Part shown: piece by piece, positions 27,684 through 37,129 of the stretch
How the letters are laid out: the number at the start of each line of letters is the position of its first letter
Position numbering within the stretch: the first letter of the stretch is position 1
NCBI GenBank assembly: GCA_024681515.1
Contig: JAILAR010000097.1
Location: forward strand, 1-64,000
From: Eubacterium sp.
Lineage (GTDB): Bacteria > Bacillota > Clostridia > Lachnospirales > Lachnospiraceae
Direction: 5' to 3'
Length of the DNA stretch: 64,000 bases
Translations under genes and position numbers: made by a program
The notes under the pieces: generated by a model
Database searches by the model: none
Told to the model about the DNA's origin: nothing
The model's input: only the letters and a program-made list of their open reading frames with translations

Positions 27684-28448
27684 ATGAATTGTCCAAATTG
27701 TGGTGCACCGCTTGCTGAAGGTGCAGCATTCTGCGGAACCTGCGGAATGCCGATTCAGCAGCCACAGCAGCCTGGAATGCAGCAGCCGAACATGCAGTAT
27801 CAGCAGCCCGGAATGCAGCAGCCGAACATGCAGTACCAGCAGCCCGGAATGCAGCAGCCGAACATGCAGTATCAGCAGCCCGGAATGCAGCAGCCGAATA
27901 TGCAGTATCAGCAGCCCGCCGGTATGCAGCAACAGTGGCAGGCACAGCAGCCCACCGGTTCATATGCGCCGAAGGGAAACATCATTGAAATGATCAAGAG
28001 CAAGCCTATTCTGATCGTTACATATGTCGGCTTCTTCTTTATCTTAATCACATCCTTCCTGAAGGGATGGGTAACGGCAAACATATACGGTATCACCAGC
28101 AGTGAAGGTCTGCTTGTTACAGGCGGCGGAATCCTGAAGCTGTATGCACTGTTGTTTGCGTTGATCGCGATCTGGGGAATCCTTGTAGAGTTTGGTTCCT
28201 TCATTCCTGCGATCAACGGAATCGTTGATAAGTTTAAGAAGCTTCCGTATTCACAGTTTTATCTTCCGTGCCTTGCGCTTCTCGTATGGCTCCTTTCCAT
28301 CCTGAACGGCGAGTTCCGGGATCTGGTGAAGATCAGCGGTATCCATTACGGAATCTGCATGTACCTCAACATTATCGGTATCCTGATGATCGCGGCTCGT
28401 CCGGTAATTGCACTGATCCAGAAGAAGAATTACTGGGAAGAGGGATAA
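27684..28448 (+). CDS. Zinc-ribbon membrane protein with repeats 2
   Basis: A 254-aa paralogue of the preceding zinc-ribbon protein. Zinc ribbon CPNCG...CGTCG at residues 2-26, then four 12-residue repeats of GMQQPNMQYQQP, then about four TM helices (ILIVTYVGFFFILITSF, ILKLYALLFALIAIWGIL, FYLPCLALLVWLLSIL, MYLNIIGILMIAARPVIAL). The tail and ribbon should face the cytoplasm. AAAAGGAGG precedes ATG 27684. Function unknown; its separate terminator-promoter arrangement indicates independent expression from gene 1. Confidence 0.75.
   Translation: MNCPNCGAPLAEGAAFCGTCGMPIQQPQQPGMQQPNMQYQQPGMQQPNMQYQQPGMQQPNMQYQQPGMQQPNMQYQQPAGMQQQWQAQQPTGSYAPKGNIIEMIKSKPILIVTYVGFFFILITSFLKGWVTANIYGITSSEGLLVTGGGILKLYALLFALIAIWGILVEFGSFIPAINGIVDKFKKLPYSQFYLPCLALLVWLLSILNGEFRDLVKISGIHYGICMYLNIIGILMIAARPVIALIQKKNYWEEG
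27774..27917 (+). repeat. Coding tandem repeats, 36-bp units
   Basis: Four nearly identical 36-bp units encoding GMQQPNMQYQQP within zinc-ribbon protein 2. Confidence 0.9.
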
Positions 28449-28477
28449 TAAAAAATATAATAAAGATTAAAATAATT

Positions 28478-28517
28478 AAAAGGTGTGTCTGAGCGTATGG
28501 GCACACCTTTTATTTTT
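28478..28517 (+). terminator. Terminator after zinc-ribbon gene 2
   Basis: 10-bp stem AAAAGGTGTG / CACACCTTTT with a 14-nt loop and a following T-rich run. Confidence 0.85.
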
Positions 28518-28717
28518 GCATGAGTAATGAGACATGCAGGACGAATGTATGAATTGCTAACGTATGAAAAATGAACGAAAAAACAAATATCCATGGAAGC
28601 TCCCTCTTTACATCTAATCTCAAATCGTGTAACTTATTATTCATACGGAGGGTCCCATAACCTCGGCAAAGCTCCGGTATGGTCCGGATGTTACACTGAA
28701 GGGGAGGGATAAAAACA

Positions 28718-30052
28718 ATGAGAGGACAGGATCCTTTGGGAACGGGAGGAACCCCGAACCTTTATGATCGAAATAAATATTCGGCAGTGCTGGATGCCAA
28801 TAGTGGGGCACCACCCGGTGGACGGGGAGTGCCCCCGGGAGCATCGATGAACGGTTACGCCGGTTCACCGATGGGCTATCCCGGAGCGCCGACGAACGGT
28901 TACGGAGGATCGCCGATGGGTTATCCAAAAGCGCCGACGAACGGTTATGTCGGTTCACCAATGGGCTATCCCGGAAACCCGATGAACGGCTATGCGGGAG
29001 CACCCGGAAACCCGATGAATGGATATCCGGGAAATCCCACCGGAGGTTACGGTGGTGAGTTCCGGAAGAATTTTATGGGTATGCCGTCCGGAGGTATGAA
29101 CCGCGGAATGGGTACGCCGCAGAACGGTTCGCAGCCACCCGTGAATGCGCAGAGCATTTCCGCAACCCTTGCGGAAATGGAGGAACTCCGGAAAAAGATA
29201 AACTCCCAGACCTTCTGGGCAGTCTTTTCCATGGTTGCGATGTTTATCGTGATCTTCATCCTTCGGATGAATCGAGGAAATCTGAGAAACAATGCGCTGG
29301 TACCGTTGCTTCCTTTTTTCATCATTGCATGTGCGATCGTCTTTGTTTTTGCGTTGAAGGGCGAAAGCGGAAAAAAGAAGAGGCTGAAATATCTTTACAA
29401 GGAAACCTTTGTACGGCAGATGCTGAACCAGCATTTCCAGGATGTGTATTATAACTGGGAACAGGGGATGGATCAGATGCTGATCAAGGCCAGCGGCGTA
29501 TGCAGGTTGGGAAACAGGTATCATTCGGAGGATTATCTGAATGCGGTATATCGTGGAATCCGGTTCCAGCAGGCGGATGTGACGATCCAGTATCACACCA
29601 GCAACGGAAAGAATTCCCATACCACCACCTATTTTCAGGGACGGATGTTCTGCTTTGAATATCCGACGAAGCGAAGCCTGGCGGTGCAGGTTTTCTCGAA
29701 GAATTTCCTGTATGCAGGAGAACCCGGGGGCCGGATCCGAAAGGACAAGCTGCAGATGGAGAGTGTGGAATTCAATAAAGAATTCACGGTGCGCTCGGAA
29801 ATGGAGCATGATGCATTTTACATCCTGACGCCGCAGATGATGGAGCGGCTGATGGCGCTGAAACGGAAGTACGGAAATGTAACGTTGGTTTTTGATCGTG
29901 GGTATCTGATGGTAGGTCTCAATTCGAGGATGGATTCCTTCGATGCGAACCTGCACAAACCCATTGATTATCAAAATGAGATGATGAGGATGCGCGCGGA
30001 TGTGGCTGTGATCGAGGAACTGATCCAGCTGCTGAACTGCATTCCGAACTGA
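28718..30052 (+). CDS. DUF3137 membrane protein
   Basis: A 444-aa protein. The first ~140 residues are a Gly/Pro/Asn/Tyr-rich repeat tail (MGYPGAPTNGYGGSP units), followed by a short coiled-coil, two TM helices (about 164-182 and 193-211), and a soluble domain of DUF3137 type (YRGIRFQQADVTIQ, FQGRMFCFEYP, VQVFSKNFLYAG). DUF3137 genes are often next to lemA, as here. GGGAGGG lies nine bases before ATG 28718. The low-complexity N-terminus is additional to the usual DUF3137 architecture. Function unknown. Confidence 0.78.
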   Translation: MRGQDPLGTGGTPNLYDRNKYSAVLDANSGAPPGGRGVPPGASMNGYAGSPMGYPGAPTNGYGGSPMGYPKAPTNGYVGSPMGYPGNPMNGYAGAPGNPMNGYPGNPTGGYGGEFRKNFMGMPSGGMNRGMGTPQNGSQPPVNAQSISATLAEMEELRKKINSQTFWAVFSMVAMFIVIFILRMNRGNLRNNALVPLLPFFIIACAIVFVFALKGESGKKKRLKYLYKETFVRQMLNQHFQDVYYNWEQGMDQMLIKASGVCRLGNRYHSEDYLNAVYRGIRFQQADVTIQYHTSNGKNSHTTTYFQGRMFCFEYPTKRSLAVQVFSKNFLYAGEPGGRIRKDKLQMESVEFNKEFTVRSEMEHDAFYILTPQMMERLMALKRKYGNVTLVFDRGYLMVGLNSRMDSFDANLHKPIDYQNEMMRMRADVAVIEELIQLLNCIPN

Positions 30053-30172
30053 TGGAGCGCGAACTCAAATCGAAAAATAAAAGCAGATAGTCGCCAAATA
30101 CGCGCTTCGTGATGATTCACGGAGCGCCGGAAGGTGCGAAGTATTGAATAAAATAATTAGGAGGATAAAACT

Positions 30173-30718
30173 ATGTTGTGGGCAATAATCGGAACAATAG
30201 TAGGTTTGATTCTGATCTTTGTGATCGCATGGATCAGCATGGCAAACGGAATCAAAGTGGCAGGTCTGAAATGCAATGAGGCACTGTCCGGGATCGACAT
30301 TGCGTTGACAAAGCGTTATGACGTTCTGACAAAAATGGTAGACGTTGTGAAGGGTTATCAGAAGCATGAGGTTGAGACCCTGACAAAGATCGTACAGATG
30401 AGAAGCAACATGTCCATGCCGGAGCGGCAGGATGCCAGCAATCGGATGGACCAGCTGTCCGGTCAGATCCGGATCCTGGCAGAGCATTATCCGGAACTTC
30501 GTTCCAGCCAGAATTTTCTGGGGCTGCAGAGTGCCATCGTGGATGTGGAAGAGCATCTGCAGGCAGCACGCAGACTGTATAATGCAAATGTGACTGCTTA
30601 CAATACCAAGCTCGTGACCTTCCCGAGCAGCATGGTGGCAGGCAGCATGGGCGCAACCCCGCGTCAGTTCTTTGAAGCAGATCCGACCAGACGGATGGAT
30701 GTGCCGATGAATTTCTGA
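30173..30718 (+). CDS. LemA family protein
   Basis: A 181-aa LemA protein: a single N-terminal TM helix (residues 3-23) and a helical domain with the family signature YDVLTKMVDVVKGYQKHE and ARRLYNANVTAYNTKLVTFP. LemA proteins are envelope proteins of unclear function, often linked to DUF3137 or transglutaminase/peptidase genes. AGGAGG precedes ATG 30173. The upstream gap contains a copy of the recurrent leader element. Confidence 0.9.
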   Translation: MLWAIIGTIVGLILIFVIAWISMANGIKVAGLKCNEALSGIDIALTKRYDVLTKMVDVVKGYQKHEVETLTKIVQMRSNMSMPERQDASNRMDQLSGQIRILAEHYPELRSSQNFLGLQSAIVDVEEHLQAARRLYNANVTAYNTKLVTFPSSMVAGSMGATPRQFFEADPTRRMDVPMNF

Positions 30719-30772
30719 TCCGGTAACTTTTGATCTGATAACTTCTGATCCGATAGCTTCTGATCCGGTTTT
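30713..30772 (+). repeat. 15-bp tandem repeat, four copies
   Basis: Four copies of TTCTGATCCGATAAC-type units; the first overlaps the lemA stop codon (TTC TGA). Copies differ at 1-4 positions. Confidence 0.85.
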
Positions 30773-30810
30773 TCATGATCAACGAATTTAAAAGGTATCG
30801 AATAGCGAGG

Positions 30811-30843
30811 CGGCTCCGTGTGAAGAACACGGGGCCGTTTTTT
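30811..30843 (+). terminator. Terminator after lemA
   Basis: 11-bp stem CGGCTCCGTGT / ACACGGGGCCG (one G-T pair), 5-nt loop, then six T residues. Confidence 0.9.
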
Positions 30844-30920
30844 GAGTGTCTTCGTCGGAAAAACGATGCTGCATAGCTGTGTGAAACCGCAAGAAACAGG
30901 TTCCATATTTGCAGATTTTC

Positions 30921-30929
30921 TGCTATACT
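30921..30929 (+). promoter_or_regulatory. Extended -10 of the HD-GYP gene
   Basis: TGC followed by TATACT, about 60 bp upstream of the start; no good -35 box. Confidence 0.4.
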
Positions 30930-30989
30930 ATTCGATGGGGTAACAGACTATTTTCGTATGTTTGGGTTACAGGGATTTCAGGAATTTTA

Positions 30990-33128
30990 ATGAATAATAA
31001 AACTTTTCTTGAAAAAAATCGAATCCTGAAAATGCTTTTGATCGTTCTGGTCTGCATGGGGATCAACATCGCCGGAAGCCGGCTGATGGATGCGCTGGAC
31101 TGTCCGCTTTATCTGGACTGTGTCGGTACGGTGATCGCTGCAGCCATGTGCGGTTATCTTCCCGGGATCAGTGTCGGTATCTTTACCAATCTGATCAAGA
31201 GTCTTTTTGACGTGTCGTCCGTCTATTACTCCATTATCAATGCCATCATAGCAATCCTGGCCTTCTGGGTTGCAAAGAAGGGTTATCTGAAGAAGGTTTA
31301 CGGTGTCCTCGGACTGATCCTGATCATTACGGCCATCGGTGTCAGCTATGAACTGATGCTGGCTGCCATCATGGAAGGGACTATCAGTGATGTTCCCGTT
31401 GTCCATGATATCCTGATCGAACTGGCAGATAAATCCATCACTGTCGGGATCCTGATTCTTCTCCTTTGGCTGCTGCCTGAAAAACACCGGAAGTTCCTCC
31501 GGTGTGAAGGCTGGCAGCAGAACCCGCTTTCGGAAGAGGCAGCCAGGATAGTAAAAAAGGGCAAGAAGAATCGGGGACTTTCTCTTCGGATGAAGCTGGT
31601 CCTCGTTCTGGTTGTGGTCTTTGTTCTGATGGGGATCGCAGCCATGTCCATCAGTGTTCTGCTGTACCGGAGCTATACGATCGATGAACATACGGAGCTT
31701 GCGGAAGGAACCAGCAAACTGGTGGCGGAACTGATCGACGGGGACCTGGTGGATGACTATATCGAGCGGGGGTACGATGCTCCCGGATATAAGGAGGCGG
31801 AGACAAGGCTTTACAAGATCCTGGAGCAGAATAAGGAGATCAAATATCTCTATGTTTATAAAATGCTTCCGGACGGATGTCATGTGGTGCTGGATGTGGA
31901 GACGCCGGACGTTCCGTCGGAACCGCCGGGAACCGTCATGCCCTTTGATGAATCCTTTGAGGAGGAGCTTCCCCAGCTGCTGGAGGGGGAACCCATCGAC
32001 CCGAAGGTTACGGTGGATTCCTACGGATGGCTGGTTACCTCGTATGTACCGGTGAAGAATTCTGCCGGAGAGACGGTATGTTATGCCATCACGGATGTTA
32101 CACTGGAAATGATCACGGCCAAGGAACTGAACTTCCTGTCGCGGCTGCTGCTCATTTTCGTGAGTTTCCTGGTGCTGGCCATCGCCATCGGCCTATGGAT
32201 CTCGGAATACGATATCATCATTCCCATCAACTCCATGGCTCTCAGCGCCAGCAAGTTTGCTTACGATGAAGAGGATTCTCTGGAAGAGAACGTGGAACGG
32301 ATCCGCGGCCTGGACATCCATACCGGCGACGAGATCGAGAACATGTACAAGGCGCTGACCAAGACCACGGAAGACAGTGGAAATTACGTCAGTGCGCTGC
32401 GGACGAAGACCGAGACCATCGCCCGGATGCAGAACGCCCTGATCATGGTTCTGGCGGACATGGTGGAAAGCCGGGACGAGACCACGGGTGATCATGTACG
32501 GAAGACCGCTGCCTACACGCGGATCATCATGGATAAGCTGCGGGAGTTCGGTTACTATACGGACCAGCTGACGGATCAGTTTATCTTTGATGTGGAGCAT
32601 TCCGCACCGCTGCACGATATCGGAAAGATCGCGGTTTCGGATGTGATCTTGAACAAACCGGGCAGGCTGACGGAAGAAGAGTATAATATCATGAAGACGC
32701 ACACCGTTGCCGGTGCACAGCTGATCGATCAGGTTATCCAGACGGTTCCGGATTCCGGATACCTGAAGGAAGCAAAGAATCTGGCGGAGTTCCACCACGA
32801 GAAATGGAACGGCATGGGATATCCCCACGGTCTGGCGGGAGAGGCGATCCCCCTTTCCGCGCGGATCATGGCGGTAGCGGATGTCTTTGATGCATTGGTA
32901 TCCAGGCGCTGCTACAAAGAAGCATTTCCGTTTGAAAAAGCGATGCAGATCATTCGGGAGGATTCCGGCAAGCATTTCGACCCGAAGGTGGCGGAGGCAT
33001 TTCTGGCAGCAGAGGATGAGGTACGGCAGGTGGCGGAGCATTTTACGGTGAAGAAGGCTGCCCGCGAGGTGGGCATGACCGACCAGCTCCGCGCGGAGAT
33101 AAATGAAGAGCAGGGGACGCGCGTTTAA
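30990..33128 (+). CDS. Membrane HD-GYP c-di-GMP phosphodiesterase
   Basis: A 712-aa protein. The N-terminal ~170 residues are a multi-TM module resembling ECF transporter S-components (DCPLYLDCVGTVIAAAMCGY). A cytoplasmic linker, a TM near 205-228, an extracytoplasmic sensor domain of ~165 residues, a TM near 390-410 and a HAMP-like segment follow. The C-terminus is an HD-GYP domain with HDIGKIAV and HHEKWNGMGYPHGL, so both the HD and GYP motifs are intact. It likely degrades cyclic di-GMP. AGGA is six bases before ATG 30990. Confidence 0.85.
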   Translation: MNNKTFLEKNRILKMLLIVLVCMGINIAGSRLMDALDCPLYLDCVGTVIAAAMCGYLPGISVGIFTNLIKSLFDVSSVYYSIINAIIAILAFWVAKKGYLKKVYGVLGLILIITAIGVSYELMLAAIMEGTISDVPVVHDILIELADKSITVGILILLLWLLPEKHRKFLRCEGWQQNPLSEEAARIVKKGKKNRGLSLRMKLVLVLVVVFVLMGIAAMSISVLLYRSYTIDEHTELAEGTSKLVAELIDGDLVDDYIERGYDAPGYKEAETRLYKILEQNKEIKYLYVYKMLPDGCHVVLDVETPDVPSEPPGTVMPFDESFEEELPQLLEGEPIDPKVTVDSYGWLVTSYVPVKNSAGETVCYAITDVTLEMITAKELNFLSRLLLIFVSFLVLAIAIGLWISEYDIIIPINSMALSASKFAYDEEDSLEENVERIRGLDIHTGDEIENMYKALTKTTEDSGNYVSALRTKTETIARMQNALIMVLADMVESRDETTGDHVRKTAAYTRIIMDKLREFGYYTDQLTDQFIFDVEHSAPLHDIGKIAVSDVILNKPGRLTEEEYNIMKTHTVAGAQLIDQVIQTVPDSGYLKEAKNLAEFHHEKWNGMGYPHGLAGEAIPLSARIMAVADVFDALVSRRCYKEAFPFEKAMQIIREDSGKHFDPKVAEAFLAAEDEVRQVAEHFTVKKAAREVGMTDQLRAEINEEQGTRV

Positions 33129-33158
33129 GCGCGAAGTATGGAATAGGAGGAGTGTAAA

Positions 33159-34091
33159 ATGGGAGACAAGAAGCGACTGGTAACGAGAAGTGACTTTGAT
33201 GGGCTGGTATGCGCCATGCTTCTGAAGGAGATCGATCTGATCGATGATATCAAGTTCGTACATCCGAAAGATGTGCAGGACGGCAAGGTGGATATTACGG
33301 AAAATGATATCACCACGAACCTGCCCTTTGACAAGCGGGTGGGACTGGCCTTCGACCATCATGAGAGTGAGCTGATCCGAAACAAGAAAGAGGATTATGA
33401 GGGCAAGTATATCATCGACGGAGACGCAAAATCCGCTGCCCGGGTGGTATATGATTATTACGGTGGTGCTAAGACCTTTACCCGCGTGTCCGAGGAGATC
33501 ATGTGGGCCGTGGATAAGGGCGACAGCGCGGATTTCACCGAGGACGAGATCCTGCATCCGACGGACTGGGTGCTGATGAATTTCCTGATGGATGCAAGAA
33601 CCGGACTGGGACGTTTCCATGATTTCCGGATCTCCAACTATGCCCTGATGATGGAGCTGATCGACTACTGCGTGGATCATGACATCAAGCAGGTTCTGGA
33701 ACTGCCGGATGTAAAGGAACGCGTGGATATGTATTTTGATCAGCAGGAGAAGTTTATCGCGCAGCTGAAGGAGGTTACCACCATCCATGACAAGGTTGCG
33801 GTGATCGATCTTCGGGAGCTGGAGACCATTTATACAGGCAACCGCTTTATGGTTTATGCACTGTGGCCGGAGGTTGAGGTGTCCGTGCATGTGGCATGGG
33901 GCTTCCGCAAGCAGAACACGGCGGTCATGATCGGGCGGTCCATCATCAACAAGAGTTCCACCGTGGACATCGGCGAACTGTGCCTGTCCTATGGCGGCGG
34001 CGGACATCGCAAGGCCGGAACCTGCCAGCTGGACAATGACAAGGTGGACGGTGAGCTTCCGAATATCATCGAAAAATTAAATGGAAGATAA
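33159..34091 (+). CDS. DHH family phosphoesterase
   Basis: A cytoplasmic 310-aa DHH/DHHA1 protein. Metal-binding motifs are TRSDFDGLVCA near the start and FDHHES (about residue 68); the DHHA1 nucleotide-binding motif is YGGGGHRKAGTCQL near the C-terminus. Family members hydrolyse nanoRNA, cyclic dinucleotides or polyphosphate; the substrate cannot be decided here. A c-di-NMP/linear dinucleotide role would fit the HD-GYP gene 30 bp upstream, but that is inference. AGGAGG adjoins a leader element copy. Confidence 0.82.
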   Translation: MGDKKRLVTRSDFDGLVCAMLLKEIDLIDDIKFVHPKDVQDGKVDITENDITTNLPFDKRVGLAFDHHESELIRNKKEDYEGKYIIDGDAKSAARVVYDYYGGAKTFTRVSEEIMWAVDKGDSADFTEDEILHPTDWVLMNFLMDARTGLGRFHDFRISNYALMMELIDYCVDHDIKQVLELPDVKERVDMYFDQQEKFIAQLKEVTTIHDKVAVIDLRELETIYTGNRFMVYALWPEVEVSVHVAWGFRKQNTAVMIGRSIINKSSTVDIGELCLSYGGGGHRKAGTCQLDNDKVDGELPNIIEKLNGR

Positions 34092-34217
34092 GCCGGTGAT
34101 ATACCGAAAACGGATCGATAATAAACCACAAATCGAATGATTGGAATGACTGGATAGACTGGATAGACTGGAATAATTGAATTTGTGTCGCGGTTTGACC
34201 GTGGCTTGGAGATGAAT

Positions 34218-35876
34218 ATGAAAAAACAGGTGTTTAACCCGTTCCTTCCGCTGAATGTGTGCATTCCCGATGGGGAGCCGCATCTTTTTGACGGGCGGGT
34301 ATATCTTTACGGATCCCATGACCGCGAAGGCGGCTGGACCTTCTGTATGGAGGATTACGAGGTCTGGTCCGCACCGGAGGAGGATCTGTCGGACTGGCGG
34401 TGTGAGGGGATCACGTATCGGGCGTCGCAGGATCCGGCGTATCCGGAGCGGAAATACATGTACGCGCCGGATGTGGTGCGCGGAAATGACGGCCGCTATT
34501 ATCTCTATTACTGTATGTCCGGAGATTACGGTGTGGGCGGTTATACCCAGCCCATCAGTGTGGCGGTGTGTGACACTCCGGCCGGGAAGTACGAATTTCT
34601 GGGACATGTGAAGAATCCGGACGGATCGCTCATGATGCGGTATGTCTGTTTCGATCCGGCGGTGCTGAATGATAATGGTGTGATCCGTCTGTACTACGGC
34701 ACCCAGTATGGCTTTGAGGAGGATCACCCGGGGGAGGAATGGGTTCTCGAAACAGAGCAGGAAATGTTTGGCCGTACGCGGGAGGAAATTCTGTCCTATC
34801 CCGATTCCATTAACGGACCGGTTATGGCGGTTCTGGAGGATGACATGCTGACGGTGAAAGAGCCTGCGAAGCATATCATTCCCTATAAGGTGAAGGGAAC
34901 GTCCTTTGAGGAGCACCCCTTCTTTGAGGCTTCCTCCATGCGGAAGATGGGAGAGAAGTATTATTTTGTATACTCTTCCTGGCAGAACCATGAGCTCTGC
35001 TATGCGGTGTCCGATCATCCGGACCGGGATTTTTCTTTCGGAGGAACCATTGTCTCCAACGGGGATGTGGGGATCGATGGTCGGAAGATCGAAGACAAAC
35101 TGAACATGACCGGAACGACCCACGGAAGTATTATTCAGCTAAGCGGTCAGTGGTATGTGTTCTATCACCGGCTCACCCACAAATCCGATTACAGCCGTCA
35201 GGCCTGCGCCGAGAAGATCGAGATCGCAGAGGACGGAAGTATCAAACAGGTGGAGATCACCAGCTGCGGACTGAATGACGGTCCGCTACGGGCGGAGGGG
35301 ATTTATCCTGCGGGAATCTGCTGCAATCTGACCAACGGACGGATGCCCCACGGCTGCAACAGCGTGTATCCCATCGCATTTCCCAATATTACGAATCTGG
35401 GTGAGGAGCGTTTCATCGGGGAGATCGAGGACGGAACCCTGATCGGCTACAAGTATTTTGAATGTAAAGGTCTTTCGGAGATCGGGATCAAAGTACGGTA
35501 TGAAACACCGGAGAATCTGGTGACCTTTCACGGCCCTGCGCGGATCGACGAGCGAAGCGCAGACGAGATGAAGAAATATGAGAAACCGGAGAATGTGGCG
35601 GAAGACGAGTTGAAAAGCGGAGAAGATTTCGATGAAGGATACTTTGATGAAGGATATTTCGACATCTCAACATCCATCGACGGACCGGTGATCGCCCGGA
35701 TCGCGGTTCCGTTGACAGAGCCGGGAGTGACTGATGCGTCGGCTTTGGATCCTATGACCTGGCTGGACTGCTCGGGTCTGATCGATCCCGATACCCTGCC
35801 GGACGGAACGTATGCCTTCTTCCTTCGCTACCACGGGAAGAGGAAGACGCAGCTAAGGGAGATTTGGTTCCGATAA
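34218..35876 (+). CDS. Glycoside hydrolase family 43 enzyme
   Basis: A 552-aa protein without signal peptide, so cytoplasmic. The five-bladed propeller carries candidate catalytic residues: Asp in IPDGEPHLFDGR, Asp in CFDPAVLNDNG and Glu in HPFFEASSMRKMG, matching the GH43 pattern. Activity is probably beta-xylosidase or arabinofuranosidase on imported oligosaccharides. The C-terminal ~150 residues look like a CBM6-type beta domain, with a small internal duplication (DEGYFDEGYFD). GGAG is six bases before ATG 34218; the ORF track starts earlier at 34185. Confidence 0.82.
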   Translation: MKKQVFNPFLPLNVCIPDGEPHLFDGRVYLYGSHDREGGWTFCMEDYEVWSAPEEDLSDWRCEGITYRASQDPAYPERKYMYAPDVVRGNDGRYYLYYCMSGDYGVGGYTQPISVAVCDTPAGKYEFLGHVKNPDGSLMMRYVCFDPAVLNDNGVIRLYYGTQYGFEEDHPGEEWVLETEQEMFGRTREEILSYPDSINGPVMAVLEDDMLTVKEPAKHIIPYKVKGTSFEEHPFFEASSMRKMGEKYYFVYSSWQNHELCYAVSDHPDRDFSFGGTIVSNGDVGIDGRKIEDKLNMTGTTHGSIIQLSGQWYVFYHRLTHKSDYSRQACAEKIEIAEDGSIKQVEITSCGLNDGPLRAEGIYPAGICCNLTNGRMPHGCNSVYPIAFPNITNLGEERFIGEIEDGTLIGYKYFECKGLSEIGIKVRYETPENLVTFHGPARIDERSADEMKKYEKPENVAEDELKSGEDFDEGYFDEGYFDISTSIDGPVIARIAVPLTEPGVTDASALDPMTWLDCSGLIDPDTLPDGTYAFFLRYHGKRKTQLREIWFR

Positions 35877-35931
35877 AAAATCTGCAAAGTTTCGAATCGG
35901 AAGATTGCACCGCATTGGTAAAAAACAAAGA

Positions 35932-35971
35932 ACCCTCGAACGATACGTGAGTAACCATATCGTTCGAGGGT
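35932..35971. terminator. Bidirectional terminator
   Basis: Perfect 14-bp stem ACCCTCGAACGATA / TATCGTTCGAGGGT with a 12-nt loop, between two convergent genes. The minus-strand side has the better T-tract. Confidence 0.88.
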
Positions 35972-36013
35972 CTTATTATGCAAAGAACGTCGTAGAGAAG
36001 ATTCTCCCACTGT

Positions 36014-37129
36014 TTATCCGGCGATATAGAAGCTGTCGTCCAGGGAACCGTCCTTCAGGAAGGTATATTCCACACCTTCGATGGTGAAGGTTCCGATGAC
36101 CATGGCACCGTCATTCAGGTAGTAGATCTTTCCTCCTTCTTCCAGCCAGCCGCTCTGCATCTCTCCGTCCTCGTTAAAGAAGTACCAGATTCCGCCGATG
36201 CATTTCCAGCCGGTGATCATGGCGCCGCCGGAGAAATAATACCAGTTTCCGCTGAGCTTCTTCCAGCCGTTTACCATGGCGCCGCCGGCAAAGTAGTACC
36301 AGCTGTCATCGATCAGCTTCCAGCCCTTGGCCATCACACCGTTCTTCCCGAAGTAGTACCATTTCTTACCAATCTTTTTCCAATCGGTCTGCATCGCACC
36401 GCTTCCGGTGAAATAGTACCATTTATTTCCGATCTGCTGCCAGCCTGTCAGCATGTAGCCGTCATGTCCGAAATAGTACCATTTTCCGTTGATCCGGGAC
36501 CAGGAATCCTGAAGGTAGAAACCGTAGGAGTCCTCGTAGCGCCAGCCGCCTGAGGTATGCTTCCAGGCTTTGGCTCCCGTGTCCTCCGGCACGAAATGAT
36601 AACCGCGCTCAAATTTGTGGCGGCTGCCGGTGACGTTATCTTCCACGATCTCATAATGATAGAACGGGCAGATCCAGGTGTAATCGCCCCAGTTGCCCTC
36701 AGCGGTATAGAGCAGATTTCCCTCCCGCTTCAGGACTGCAAACCAGTGACCGGATTTCTCACTGGTCAGGTGGACGATATCACCGGCGCGGATCTCGTCC
36801 GGGTCCGTGTAGGAATCGCTGGTGGTCAGCGCACCGCTGTCAAAGCAGTACTTGGAGAAATCCACACAGTAGGAGGCGCAGCCCGTGGCACCGCCGTTGG
36901 TCAGCTTCGGCGTCTGATGGATGTCCCAGTATACGTCATCCGTATGCTCAGGATCGTGGATGAAATCATCGAAGAAGCTGTTGCCGGTAGGCGGCAGATA
37001 GTCGTCCTCGTCATAGGCGTAGCTGCGGATCGGGAACAGGCAGATCGCCAGTCCCGCGGCGAGCACCAGAAGGAGAGATGCCAGCCGGAGGGGAAGCCCT
37101 GTGAGGGATCGTTTTTGTTCTTTGATCAT
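36014..37129 (-). CDS. Secreted choline-binding-repeat protein
   Basis: A 371-aa exported protein. A signal peptide occupies about residues 1-38 (LASLLLVLAAGLAICLFP...SYA). The next ~150 residues contain GCASYCVDFSKYCF and AGDIVHLTSEKSGHWFAVL, a Cys/His arrangement like CHAP/amidase-type cysteine hydrolases, so peptidoglycan or peptide cleavage is possible. The C-terminal half is eight or so ~20-residue aromatic repeats (GKWYYFGHDGYMLTGWQQI) of the choline/glucan-binding type, which anchor proteins to wall polymers. AAAGGA precedes ATG 37129. Confidence 0.82.
   Translation of the reverse strand: MIKEQKRSLTGLPLRLASLLLVLAAGLAICLFPIRSYAYDEDDYLPPTGNSFFDDFIHDPEHTDDVYWDIHQTPKLTNGGATGCASYCVDFSKYCFDSGALTTSDSYTDPDEIRAGDIVHLTSEKSGHWFAVLKREGNLLYTAEGNWGDYTWICPFYHYEIVEDNVTGSRHKFERGYHFVPEDTGAKAWKHTSGGWRYEDSYGFYLQDSWSRINGKWYYFGHDGYMLTGWQQIGNKWYYFTGSGAMQTDWKKIGKKWYYFGKNGVMAKGWKLIDDSWYYFAGGAMVNGWKKLSGNWYYFSGGAMITGWKCIGGIWYFFNEDGEMQSGWLEEGGKIYYLNDGAMVIGTFTIEGVEYTFLKDGSLDDSFYIAG

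Noticed and set aside
26771-27917. CRISPR-like repeats
   Set aside because: The repeats are direct, contiguous and in frame with coding sequence, without spacers.
28640-28710. Riboswitch-like leader of the DUF3137 gene
   Set aside because: Possible pairings are short and competing; no known class recognised.
32193-34007. 604-aa minus-strand ORF
   Set aside because: Shadow of HD-GYP and DHH genes; spans their intergenic gap without a ribosome site.
34140-34175. GACTGGATAG repeats before the GH43 gene
   Set aside because: Three imperfect copies only; too short and degenerate to assign meaning, though they resemble the TGGAAT element.
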